Source: JAAYAY01 sp964429355
Lineage (GTDB): Bacteria; Planctomycetota; Planctomycetia; Pirellulales; Thermoguttaceae
Assembly: GCA_964429355.1 (NCBI GenBank)
Contig: CAYSCH010000371.1
Location: 1 to 9,374, forward strand
Direction of reading: 5' to 3'
Length of the DNA: 9,374 bases
Shown here: positions 1 to 6,169 of the stretch, piece by piece
Numbering within the stretch: the stretch's first letter is position 1
Layout of the letters: each line of letters starts with the position of its first letter
Made by a program: the position numbers and the translations under genes
Notes under the pieces: model-generated
The model's database searches: none
The model's input: the letters and a program-made list of their open reading frames with translations, nothing else
What the model was told of the DNA's origin: nothing

Positions 1-1238
1 TCGGTCAATTGACGCAGTCCCGTGCCGTCGACGTTGACCTCGAAGATATGGGTCGGCTCGATCGTCTTCCGCAAACCGTCGTGGACGTTGTTGCGGCAGG
101 CGCAGAAGGTGGGCGGCCAGGGCTGAATCGGCGGATCCATCGTCTCTTTTCGGGCGTAGCCGAAGACGACGCGATCGGCGTCCCACCAGAGGTCCATCCC
201 ATGCACGTGCCCCGGGCCAAGCCCGCCGGCAAGGAGATTACGAACCGGCCGCGTGGCGTCTTGATCGGAGAAAGGCTGCTCGAGCACGCACAAATCGCCC
301 CCCGGCCGCGAGACCCACGGCATGTGATTCAGACAGATATCGGGATACGTCTGCTGCGTGAAGCGCTTGACGAACAGCAACCGGTCGAATTGCAGGAGCG
401 GATTGGCAAAGGCCAGTTTCCGAACCGTTCGGCGGACGGTGAAGTAAAGCTGACGCCGCGTCTCCTCGGCCAGCAGTGCCGACGTGTCGCCAAGCCGTGC
501 GGCCGATTCATCCAGCTCGCGCTCGAACGGGGTGGTGTCGAGCCCGGCCGCCCGGAGGTCGGCCGCCAGCAGACGGCCTCGCCGGATCATGTCCTCGACG
601 GGAAGCAGCACCGGCTTGTCAGATTTCGGACGAACGAGTTTCGAAGTCGACCAGGGGCTGAGGCTGCTCTGGTCGGCCGGCTTGCGCAAGGCCAGGTTCA
701 TCGTCGGGTCCGCAGAACCATACACTTCAACCTCGTCGAGATGAAGGAAGATCGGCTGAGCGCTGGGGATCTGCAGCCGGACGAAGCGGGCGTTGACTTG
801 CCCCGGCGGAAACACCACCTCCAAGGGCTTGACGCCTGAGATTCCGCCAAAGTGTTTGCCCTGATTGTCGTAGCGCTCCGTCCAGGTCTGGCCATCGTTC
901 GAAGTCGAGAGCACCACCGTATCGGCGTTGTGTAACCCGGGCGCGTAGTCCAGACGGTTGTAGACCACGACCCGCTCGATTGGCTCACTTTGGCCAAGGT
1001 CGACCTGCCACCAGGGATTTGGCTGCTGCCCTGTGTGGAAGGCGTATTTCCCGTCCTTGACCCCGTCGACGGCGCCGGCCGCATCAGACGTGGTTGTCAC
1101 TATTGCCGCGCGCCACGAGCCTCGGCGCGACGGATCCATCGCCTCCGCCTGGCGCAACCAGTCCGCTTCGACCACCGGCGCCCCATCCTGAGGGCCGGTA
1201 GCGACCAACACCAGCACAAGCAGGCCTGTGATGCTCAT
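1..1238 (-). CDS. Exported F5/8 type C (discoidin) protein with HZS-alpha/PD40-like beta-propeller, partial
   Basis: The frame is open from the ATG at 1238 to the left edge (412 codons, no stop), so the C-terminus is outside the window. The start follows AGGAG six bases upstream. Residues 1-15 (MSITGLLVLVLVATG) form a short hydrophobic export signal. Residues about 40-174 look like a discoidin domain: NPWWQVDLG at 74-82, VVLSTSNDGQTW at 108-119, RFVRLQIPS at 151-159 and a closing LDEVEVYG at 167-174; this fold usually binds carbohydrate or other surfaces. A helical linker (about 210-280) leads to a region with FDRLLFVKR (284-292) and CLNHMPWVSRPGGDL (302-316), which I associate with the HZS-alpha-like proteins common in planctomycetes. 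Propeller strands begin near 354-362 (DADRVVFGY) and 398-412 (HIFEVNVDGTGLRQLT), as in TolB/PD40 repeats. No CxxCH haem site is visible, so there is no reason to call it hydrazine synthase. It is probably a periplasmic or surface protein, last visible gene of the operon. Confidence 0.82.
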   Translation of the reverse strand, partial: MSITGLLVLVLVATGPQDGAPVVEADWLRQAEAMDPSRRGSWRAAIVTTTSDAAGAVDGVKDGKYAFHTGQQPNPWWQVDLGQSEPIERVVVYNRLDYAPGLHNADTVVLSTSNDGQTWTERYDNQGKHFGGISGVKPLEVVFPPGQVNARFVRLQIPSAQPIFLHLDEVEVYGSADPTMNLALRKPADQSSLSPWSTSKLVRPKSDKPVLLPVEDMIRRGRLLAADLRAAGLDTTPFERELDESAARLGDTSALLAEETRRQLYFTVRRTVRKLAFANPLLQFDRLLFVKRFTQQTYPDICLNHMPWVSRPGGDLCVLEQPFSDQDATRPVRNLLAGGLGPGHVHGMDLWWDADRVVFGYARKETMDPPIQPWPPTFCACRNNVHDGLRKTIEPTHIFEVNVDGTGLRQLT

Positions 1239-1244
1239 CTCGCT

Positions 1245-1249
1245 CTCCT
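1245..1249 (-). promoter_or_regulatory. Ribosome binding site of the discoidin/HZS-alpha-like gene
   Basis: On the minus strand AGGAG lies six bases before the ATG at 1238. It fixes the start of the edge-truncated gene and sits in the 30-base gap after the sulfatase stop, consistent with co-transcription. Confidence 0.65.
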
Positions 1250-1268
1250 ACCGTTCGACCAGCGACCC

Positions 1269-3137
1269 TTACTTCCCCTGCAGATCGCTCAGAATCTTCC
1301 CCTTCAAATTCTTCAAATACCCGCTCCCGACACGGTCGGGCATGCCTTTGGCTTGCGTCGGCAAGGCCTCAATCGCCGCCTCGGCACTCTTGGCGCGATC
1401 GTCCATCGTGTCGATTGCATTCAACGCTGCCAAGGCCAGGTAGGCTCCGCTCTCCTCGACGTTGGCCAGCGGCATGAGCACGGCGAGCGCCTGGGCGGCC
1501 TCCTCATCGCTCCCATACCGCCCCAAGGCCTCCGCCGTAGCGATGCGAACATAAGGGGCCTCGTCACTTAGAGCCTTATTGAGTGCCTCGCGGCCGGCGG
1601 CCACGCCCTCGCTCTCGCGCATGAGCAGCCCCATAGCCCCCCAGTAACGCACCGCCGAGTCACCGTCCTTGAGTGCATCACGCAGTTTCGGCACGTCCTC
1701 CGCCTCGAGCGAACTGGCCGCCTGGGCCGCGGCAAAGATCTTTTCGAGCGGATACTTGCCCGGATCGTGCCCCATCTCGTAGGGCGTCACATTCGGATCG
1801 CGGGTGTGCATCTCCCCCTCGGGGAGAAAGCCGATATCACGGGTGCTGAAGACCCAAACCATGTGCGCCACGCGCATCCGCTGGAGCACTTTCTGATGCT
1901 CCGGTGAATCAACCAGGTTGTGGACCTCGTCGGGATCGTTCTCCAGGTCGTACAGCTCCTCGGGCGGCTTGGTTTCCCAGAAACAGGTCCTGGGCGGTTC
2001 GAGTTTACCCTCATCATAGAGCTGTTTCCAGACCCTGGTCGTGGGCGTCTGGAACATGTACTCGATGTACTGCCCGTAGATCCGGTGGGGCATGTAATGC
2101 TTCAGATAGACGTAACGCCCGTCCCAGACGGAGCGGACCATGTCGTAGCGTTCGTCCATCCGCCCGCGGAATCCGAAGGCATAGTTGGGCTTGGGCCCGC
2201 AATACTTGCCCAGGAAGGCATGCCCCTGCATCCAGGCCGGCGGCTCGATCCCCGCAAGGCTGAGCAAGGTCGGCGCCAGATCGATGAACCCCACGAGCCG
2301 GTCGCTCGACCCGCCCTGCCTGTAATCGGGCGCGGCGAGGTGCTTCCACTTCGGTGGAATCGAAACAATCAGCGGCACTCGCAGACCCGAGTTGTACGGC
2401 CAGCGCTTGCTCCGCGGCATGCCGGCCCCGTGGTCGCCGTAATAGAAGATGATCGTGTCCTCAGCCAGCCCGTCCTCTTCCAGTTCTTGGAGCACCTTGC
2501 CGGCCATACCGTCCATCTCGGTGATCTTGTCGTAATACTGCGCCCAGTCCTGCCGAACCTCGGGTGTGTCGGGGTGATACTCGGGCACGCGGACCTTGGC
2601 CGGGTCGTGGACGGGCGTGTGCGGTCGCTTGCGGACCTGGCTCTCGTGGGTCACGGTGAAGTTGAAGATCGCAAAGAACGGCTGGTCCGGCTGGCGGCCA
2701 CGCCAGTGGGCCTTGCCATTGGACTGATCCCACACACCCGCGGGCTTGACCAGGTTGTAGTCTTCTTTGGAGTTGTTCGTGCAGTAGTAGCCTGCCTCGC
2801 GCAGATACTGGGGATACATTTTCATCAGCGGCGGCATGGGCGCACTGCTCCGCATGTGCTCCGATCCGGTCGTCGGCGGGTAAACGCCCGAAATGATCGT
2901 CGTTCTCGCCGGGGCACAAACCGGAGCGTTCGACCAGGCGTTCCGGTAGATCGTCCCCCGGGCCGCGAGCCGATCCAGGTTCGGTGTCGTGGCGTACTCG
3001 TCGCCGTAACAGCCGAGCTGGGGTCCGTTGTCTTCGCTCGTGATCCAGAGCACGTTGGGCCGATCGGCCCCACCGGCGCACGTAACAGACCCGGTCAGAC
3101 ATGCCGCTGCAAGAACCGGCAGTACGGAAACTCGCAT
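1269..3137 (-). CDS. Exported Cys-type sulfatase with C-terminal HEAT-repeat region
   Basis: Predicted hydrolase of sulfate esters (alkaline phosphatase superfamily, S1 sulfatases), 622 residues from the ATG at 3137. A longer frame begins at 3167, but it would overlap the upstream stop; the 3137 start has AAGGA at 8 bases and opens on a Sec-type signal (MRVSVLPVLAAACLTG). The mature part begins RPNVLWITSEDNGP, with metal-binding Glu35/Asp36. The active-site motif C-A-P-A-R is at 74-78; Cys74 would be converted to formylglycine. Other expected ligands are visible: His164 in VTHES, Asp235-His236 in YYGDHG and Lys244. A typical sulfatase C-terminal subdomain follows, with ELYDLENDPDEVHNL near 394-408. 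From about 471 to the end the sequence becomes alpha-helical with HEAT-like units (DGDSAVRYWGAMGLL, DEAPYVRIATAEALGRYG), beyond a standard sulfatase. The substrate cannot be read from sequence; a sulfated polysaccharide is a reasonable guess. The gene starts 16 bases after the BtpA gene and ends 30 bases before the discoidin gene. Confidence 0.93.
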   Translation of the reverse strand: MRVSVLPVLAAACLTGSVTCAGGADRPNVLWITSEDNGPQLGCYGDEYATTPNLDRLAARGTIYRNAWSNAPVCAPARTTIISGVYPPTTGSEHMRSSAPMPPLMKMYPQYLREAGYYCTNNSKEDYNLVKPAGVWDQSNGKAHWRGRQPDQPFFAIFNFTVTHESQVRKRPHTPVHDPAKVRVPEYHPDTPEVRQDWAQYYDKITEMDGMAGKVLQELEEDGLAEDTIIFYYGDHGAGMPRSKRWPYNSGLRVPLIVSIPPKWKHLAAPDYRQGGSSDRLVGFIDLAPTLLSLAGIEPPAWMQGHAFLGKYCGPKPNYAFGFRGRMDERYDMVRSVWDGRYVYLKHYMPHRIYGQYIEYMFQTPTTRVWKQLYDEGKLEPPRTCFWETKPPEELYDLENDPDEVHNLVDSPEHQKVLQRMRVAHMVWVFSTRDIGFLPEGEMHTRDPNVTPYEMGHDPGKYPLEKIFAAAQAASSLEAEDVPKLRDALKDGDSAVRYWGAMGLLMRESEGVAAGREALNKALSDEAPYVRIATAEALGRYGSDEEAAQALAVLMPLANVEESGAYLALAALNAIDTMDDRAKSAEAAIEALPTQAKGMPDRVGSGYLKNLKGKILSDLQGK

Positions 3138-3145
3138 AGGGGTGA

Positions 3146-3150
3146 TCCTT
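3146..3150 (-). promoter_or_regulatory. Ribosome binding site that decides the sulfatase start
   Basis: AAGGA on the minus strand, 8 bases before the ATG at 3137, lies just past the BtpA stop (TAA at 3156-3154). It favours the 3137 start over the upstream in-frame start at 3167, which would overlap the BtpA gene and put ten polar residues before the signal peptide. Confidence 0.6.
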
Positions 3151-3153
3151 GGA

Positions 3154-3948
3154 TTAACGGAGGTCACTGACCGCCTGCATCAACTGGCGCACGCGGACGC
3201 CGTCGACCGGCTCGGAGGCGGTCCCGTGCCGCTTCAACGAAGTGCCTACGATCACGCCGTCGGCCACCGCCAGGTAATCCGCAACCGTGGCTGGAGCGAT
3301 GCCGCTGCCGACGAAAACCGGCACGTCTCCTGCGGCAGACTTGGCGCGCTTGGCGTCTTCCAGATGCGTCGGCCGGCCCGTCGCCGCACCGGAGACCACC
3401 AGAGCGTCGGCCTTGCCGCGATGGACAACGTCGTCGATCTCGTCTTCCAACGGGCGAGGAGCAAGCGGAACCGAATGCTTCACGTCCACGTCGGCCAGGA
3501 TCCGGATCGACTCCGCCCCGAGACGCACCCGATCGCGGAGCAGGTCGTGGGCGATGCCTTCCACGATCCCCTGGTCGGTCAGTCGCGCACCACAGAGCAC
3601 GTTCACGCGAATGAACTGCGCTCCCGCGGCCGCAGCAACCGCCAACGCGGCACGGCCGTCGTTACGCAGCATGTTGATCCCCAGCGGCACGTCGAACCGG
3701 CTGCGAATGGCGACTGCCAGCGCCGTCATCTCGGCGATTGTCTCCGGAGGAACGCTCGACGGGTAAAAGGGTGCGTCGTGGAAGTTTTCCAGCATCAGCC
3801 CGTCGATTCCACCGGTCACCAGTGCATCGGCATCGCGAAGCACCGCCTCAACAATCGCCGAGCGATCGCCGGCAAAGCCGGGCGAACCGGCCAAGGCAGG
3901 AGCGTGAACCATGCCGACGACGGGTTTGCGGGTGAGGAACAGATGCAT
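3154..3948 (-). CDS. BtpA/SgcQ family TIM-barrel protein
   Basis: A complete 264-residue protein of normal length for the BtpA/SgcQ family. Family hallmarks appear in order: KPVVGMVHAPALAGSPGF (8-25), GIDGLMLENFHDAPF (47-61), LGINMLRNDGRAAL (89-102), FIRVNVLCGARLTDQG (112-127), ADVDVKHSVPLA (152-163), VVSGAATGRPT (184-194), VFVGSGIAP (211-219) and GVIVGTSLKRHG (231-242). The last two resemble the phosphate-binding loops of TIM-barrel enzymes. There is no signal peptide, so it is cytoplasmic. In cyanobacteria BtpA is linked to photosystem I biogenesis, and SgcQ sits in a sugar PTS-like cluster; neither role transfers here and the reaction is unknown. The start at 3948 fits the family N-terminus, but no Shine-Dalgarno sequence precedes it (CCTCCGACTCCTTC), which is common in planctomycetes or may indicate a leaderless message. 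It is the first gene of the left operon. Confidence 0.92.
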   Translation of the reverse strand: MHLFLTRKPVVGMVHAPALAGSPGFAGDRSAIVEAVLRDADALVTGGIDGLMLENFHDAPFYPSSVPPETIAEMTALAVAIRSRFDVPLGINMLRNDGRAALAVAAAAGAQFIRVNVLCGARLTDQGIVEGIAHDLLRDRVRLGAESIRILADVDVKHSVPLAPRPLEDEIDDVVHRGKADALVVSGAATGRPTHLEDAKRAKSAAGDVPVFVGSGIAPATVADYLAVADGVIVGTSLKRHGTASEPVDGVRVRQLMQAVSDLR

Positions 3949-3989
3949 TGAAGGAGTCGGAGGACAGGGGACGCGGTCGGGTTCCTAAC

Positions 3990-4013
3990 CGTAATCTTAC
4001 GAATAAGATTACG
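3990..4013. repeat. Perfect 10-bp inverted repeat with 4-base loop
   Basis: The arms are CGTAATCTTA (3990-3999) and TAAGATTACG (4004-4013), separated by CGAA. The pairing is perfect and the arms are AT-rich in GC-rich surroundings, so it stands out as a separate element. It lies 42 bases upstream of the BtpA start and 268 bases upstream of the first Hsp70 start. It could be an operator, a REP-like or small mobile palindrome, or a hairpin in the 5' leader of the BtpA message. No run of T follows on either strand, so a classical terminator is unlikely. Confidence 0.8.
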
Positions 4014-4146
4014 ATTGAGAACGGGTTGCCCGGGGTGGTGTGGGCGATACGACCCGCACATGCGGCGGAGAACGCAGCGTTTCAGAGTTGTGACCGGAAA
4101 TCCAGCCTTCCCCCAGGCTTGAGGGGTCAGGGGACTGGTGGTAGAG

Positions 4147-4168
4147 TCGGAGAATCGGAATTCTCTGA
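4147..4168. repeat. Imperfect hairpin (9-bp stem, one G-T pair)
   Basis: TCGGAGAAT (4147-4155) pairs with ATTCTCTGA (4160-4168) around a CGGA loop. The inner six pairs are perfect and one outer pair is G-T. It lies about 110 bases upstream of the first Hsp70 start and runs into a short 7-mer repeat. It may be part of a dispersed intergenic repeat or a leader hairpin. Confidence 0.55.
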
Positions 4169-4194
4169 ATGCCGAATAACGAACATCCAATCCA
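4167..4194. repeat. Degenerate 7-bp tandem repeat, four units
   Basis: Four consecutive heptamers can be read: GAATGCC, GAATAAC, GAACATC, CAATCCA. They share the pattern (G/C)AA(T/C)NNC, with the last unit the weakest. The tract is AT-richer than its surroundings and non-coding. Short GAAT-type heptamer tracts of this kind look familiar from planctomycete intergenic DNA, but that is recollection, not a search result. Confidence 0.45.
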
Positions 4195-4280
4195 CGCGTA
4201 GAACACCTTGGAGGAGCGTCATCCGCTCGTCGGCCGTCGCTGCAGGTTTGTTGTTTCCCTTTCGCCATGGTTTGCCCGGC

Positions 4281-6155
4281 ATGCCCACCAAAGACGCTGT
4301 AGGAATCGACCTGGGAACTACGAACTCGGCGGCCGCGTGGCTCGACGAGAAGGGACATTCCGTGATGATCCCCAGCACGGAGGGGGAACTGCTGACCCCG
4401 AGTGTTGTGCTCTTCGGCGACCGCGAGACGATCGTGGGAAAGCCGGCACGCACAGCGTCGACCGTCCATCCCGACCAGGTCGCCCAATGGGTCAAACGCG
4501 ACATGGGCCTGGCGGCCTACCACCAGCCGATCCGGGGTGAGTTCTTTCCGCCCGAGGTGATTCAGGCCTGCATTCTGCGAAAGCTCAAAAACGATATCTT
4601 GGCCGAGTTGGGCTCGCTGGGGCTTACGGTGATCACCGTGCCGGCCTATTTTGACGAACCGCGGCGCAAGTCCACCGCTGACGCCGGCGAGATGGCCGGG
4701 CTGAACGTGCTCGATATCGTCAACGAACCGACCGCCGCCGCCCTGGCCTTTGGCGAACGACTCGGCTTGCTCAGCCAGACGGGGACCACGACCGAGGAAA
4801 TGACCGTGCTGGTCTATGACCTGGGAGGCGGAACGTTCGACGTGACCGTGCTCCACATGGCTCCCGGCAATATCCAGACGGTGGCCACCGACGGCGACGT
4901 GCGCCTTGGCGGACATGACTGGGATCTGCGGCTCGTCGATTTCGTGGCCGAACGATTCATCGAGTCCGGCGGTCGTGACCCGCGGCAGGATCCGCACGGC
5001 TTCGAACGCCTTTATTTGGCCGTGGAGGAAGCCAAGCATACGCTCAGCACTCGCAACCGCGCCTCGGTGCGACTCGACCACGCGGGGCATTCTCTCGCGG
5101 TCGACGTCACGCGGGAGAAGTTTACCGACATCACTTCGGACCTGATGGAACGAACGTTCTACACGACACGGCAGGTGCTCACCGACGCCGGGCTTTCCTG
5201 GGACCGTATCTCCCGAATCCTCCTCGTGGGCGGTTCGACACGAATGCCCATCGTCGCCGAAACGCTGGAGCGGATGAGCCGCATCCGGCCCGACCGAACG
5301 GTTAATCCCGACGAGGCGGTCGCCCGTGGAGCGGCCATCTACTCCGGGTTTCTCCTGAACCAGCGAGCCGGGCGGCGGACAGGTTTTCGCGTGTCGAACG
5401 TCAATTCCCACAGCCTGGGCGTTGAAGGCATCGATGCGGCAACGATGCGGAAGACGAACGTGATACTCATTCCACGCAACTCGCCTTTGCCAGCCACGTT
5501 CACCGACCGTTTCACGACAAAACGCCAGGGCCAGCCGTCGATCGTACTCCAGGTTCTCGAAGGGGAGAGTTCCAGCCCGGAGGCCTGCACCCAGATCGGC
5601 CGGACCGTGGTGCACGGGCTGCCCCCCAATCTCCCCCAAGGAAGCCCGATCGACGTCACCTTCTCGTATCAGTCCAACGGCCGTCTGGAAGTCTTCACGA
5701 GAATTCCGGGAGTGGAACAGGAAAGCCGGCTCACAATCCAGCGCAACTCGGGGCTCTCAGACACGAAGATCGACAATTGGCGCAAGTCGATCTCCTCGGC
5801 CGCCACGTTCGACGAGATGGCGGCCATGGTCGTGTCGACGGACCCGGCGGAATCATCGTCCACGCAGCCCATCCACACGGCCACCTTCACTTCCACCGTA
5901 CCTCCGGAGCCGCCACCCCCGGCGCCAAGGGCGGCCCGGCTTCCGCCTGGGACGGCCCAGCCTCCGCCGTCGGCGGCGGAACCGGAGTTCGTTGACGACG
6001 ACAGGGTGTACTTCCCCCCCGGAAGCCCGGCGAGCAGCCTGCGATTCTGGGTTCTTCTGGTCGGATGGATTCTTTCGTCCGTGCTTGGTCTCGGACTGGG
6101 CTACGCGCTGGTACTATGGTTGTTTCCTGAAATCAATCTGCCCCGTCCCTGGTAG
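4281..6155 (+). CDS. Lidless Hsp70-like ATPase with proline-rich stalk and C-terminal membrane anchor
   Basis: A 624-residue DnaK/Hsp70-family protein. The ATPase domain spans about 1-365: phosphate loop GIDLGTTNS (8-16), the catalytic-lysine region WVKRDMG (70-76, Lys72), NEPTAAALAFG (148-158, Glu149), YDLGGGTFDVTV (179-190), GGHDWD (210-215) and LLVGGSTRMP (314-323). All key ATPase residues are present. A beta substrate-binding domain follows (about 370-490), but the linker differs from DnaK: FRVSNVNSHSLG (369-380) replaces the VLLLDVTPLSLG type. After SGLSDTKIDNWRKSI the helical lid is missing. Instead there is a Pro/Ala/Ser-rich stalk (about 523-580) and a hydrophobic helix at about 588-616 (FWVLLVGWILSSVLGLGLGY and onward), leaving a tail of about eight residues. 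The protein should therefore be tail-anchored with the chaperone domain in the cytoplasm. The ATG at 4281 was chosen because it gives the normal Hsp70 N-terminus; no Shine-Dalgarno sequence precedes it, and in-frame TTG codons lie at 4248, 4251 and 4272. It is followed 14 bases later by a paralogue. Confidence 0.92.
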   Translation: MPTKDAVGIDLGTTNSAAAWLDEKGHSVMIPSTEGELLTPSVVLFGDRETIVGKPARTASTVHPDQVAQWVKRDMGLAAYHQPIRGEFFPPEVIQACILRKLKNDILAELGSLGLTVITVPAYFDEPRRKSTADAGEMAGLNVLDIVNEPTAAALAFGERLGLLSQTGTTTEEMTVLVYDLGGGTFDVTVLHMAPGNIQTVATDGDVRLGGHDWDLRLVDFVAERFIESGGRDPRQDPHGFERLYLAVEEAKHTLSTRNRASVRLDHAGHSLAVDVTREKFTDITSDLMERTFYTTRQVLTDAGLSWDRISRILLVGGSTRMPIVAETLERMSRIRPDRTVNPDEAVARGAAIYSGFLLNQRAGRRTGFRVSNVNSHSLGVEGIDAATMRKTNVILIPRNSPLPATFTDRFTTKRQGQPSIVLQVLEGESSSPEACTQIGRTVVHGLPPNLPQGSPIDVTFSYQSNGRLEVFTRIPGVEQESRLTIQRNSGLSDTKIDNWRKSISSAATFDEMAAMVVSTDPAESSSTQPIHTATFTSTVPPEPPPPAPRAARLPPGTAQPPPSAAEPEFVDDDRVYFPPGSPASSLRFWVLLVGWILSSVLGLGLGYALVLWLFPEINLPRPW

Positions 6156-6158
6156 GAG
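6154..6158 (+). promoter_or_regulatory. Ribosome binding site overlapping the upstream stop codon
   Basis: AGGAG overlaps the TAG stop (6153-6155) of the first Hsp70 gene and lies 11 bases before the TTG start of the second. The spacing is a little long. The overlap suggests that translation of the two Hsp70 genes is coupled, and it supports the otherwise weak TTG start. Confidence 0.5.
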
Positions 6159-6169
6159 CCCAGACAACA

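Larger units (their letters stand above)
3949..4280. other. Divergent intergenic region, no gene supported
   Basis: This gap separates the divergent BtpA operon and Hsp70 pair and must contain both start regions. The plus frame in phase with the downstream Hsp70 gene stays open across the whole gap, but its conceptual translation is low-complexity, matches no family I know, and has no good start signal. A strong GGAGGAG at 4210-4216 has no ATG, GTG or TTG at proper distance in the Hsp70 frame (only ATC at 4221). What is present is an inverted repeat at 3990-4013, a hairpin at 4147-4168 and degenerate 7-mers at 4167-4194. I see no CIRCE inverted repeat, no sigma32-type promoter and no convincing sigma70 promoter in either direction. 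Confidence 0.7.

Noticed and set aside
9..839. A 276-codon plus-strand open frame at the left edge
   Set aside because: It is the complement of the discoidin/HZS-alpha-like gene, whose minus frame has clear domain motifs and no stop.
1..1238. Hydrazine synthase alpha subunit (anammox)
   Set aside because: Only a distant family resemblance is seen, no CxxCH haem motif appears in the visible 412 residues, and the N-terminal discoidin domain and sulfatase context do not suggest anammox.
1920..3170. A 416-codon plus-strand open frame opposite the sulfatase
   Set aside because: The opposite strand carries a full sulfatase with its active-site motif; the plus frame reads as low-complexity Arg/Val/Gly/His-rich sequence with no domain.
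3990..4025. Minus-strand promoter for the BtpA operon (TTCTCA, 16 bases, TAAGAT)
   Set aside because: Each hexamer matches the consensus at only 4/6 positions and the -10 lies within the palindrome, so the match is too weak to annotate.
3948..4280. N-terminal extension of 111 codons on the first Hsp70
   Set aside because: The frame is open, but Hsp70 proteins start a few residues before GIDLGTT, and the extension has a repeat-derived, low-complexity sequence with no good start.
3816..5639. A 607-codon minus-strand open frame antisense to the first Hsp70 gene
   Set aside because: It overlaps the BtpA start and most of an Hsp70 gene with all family motifs on the other strand. Its translation has no recognisable domain and long antisense frames are expected in GC-rich coding DNA.
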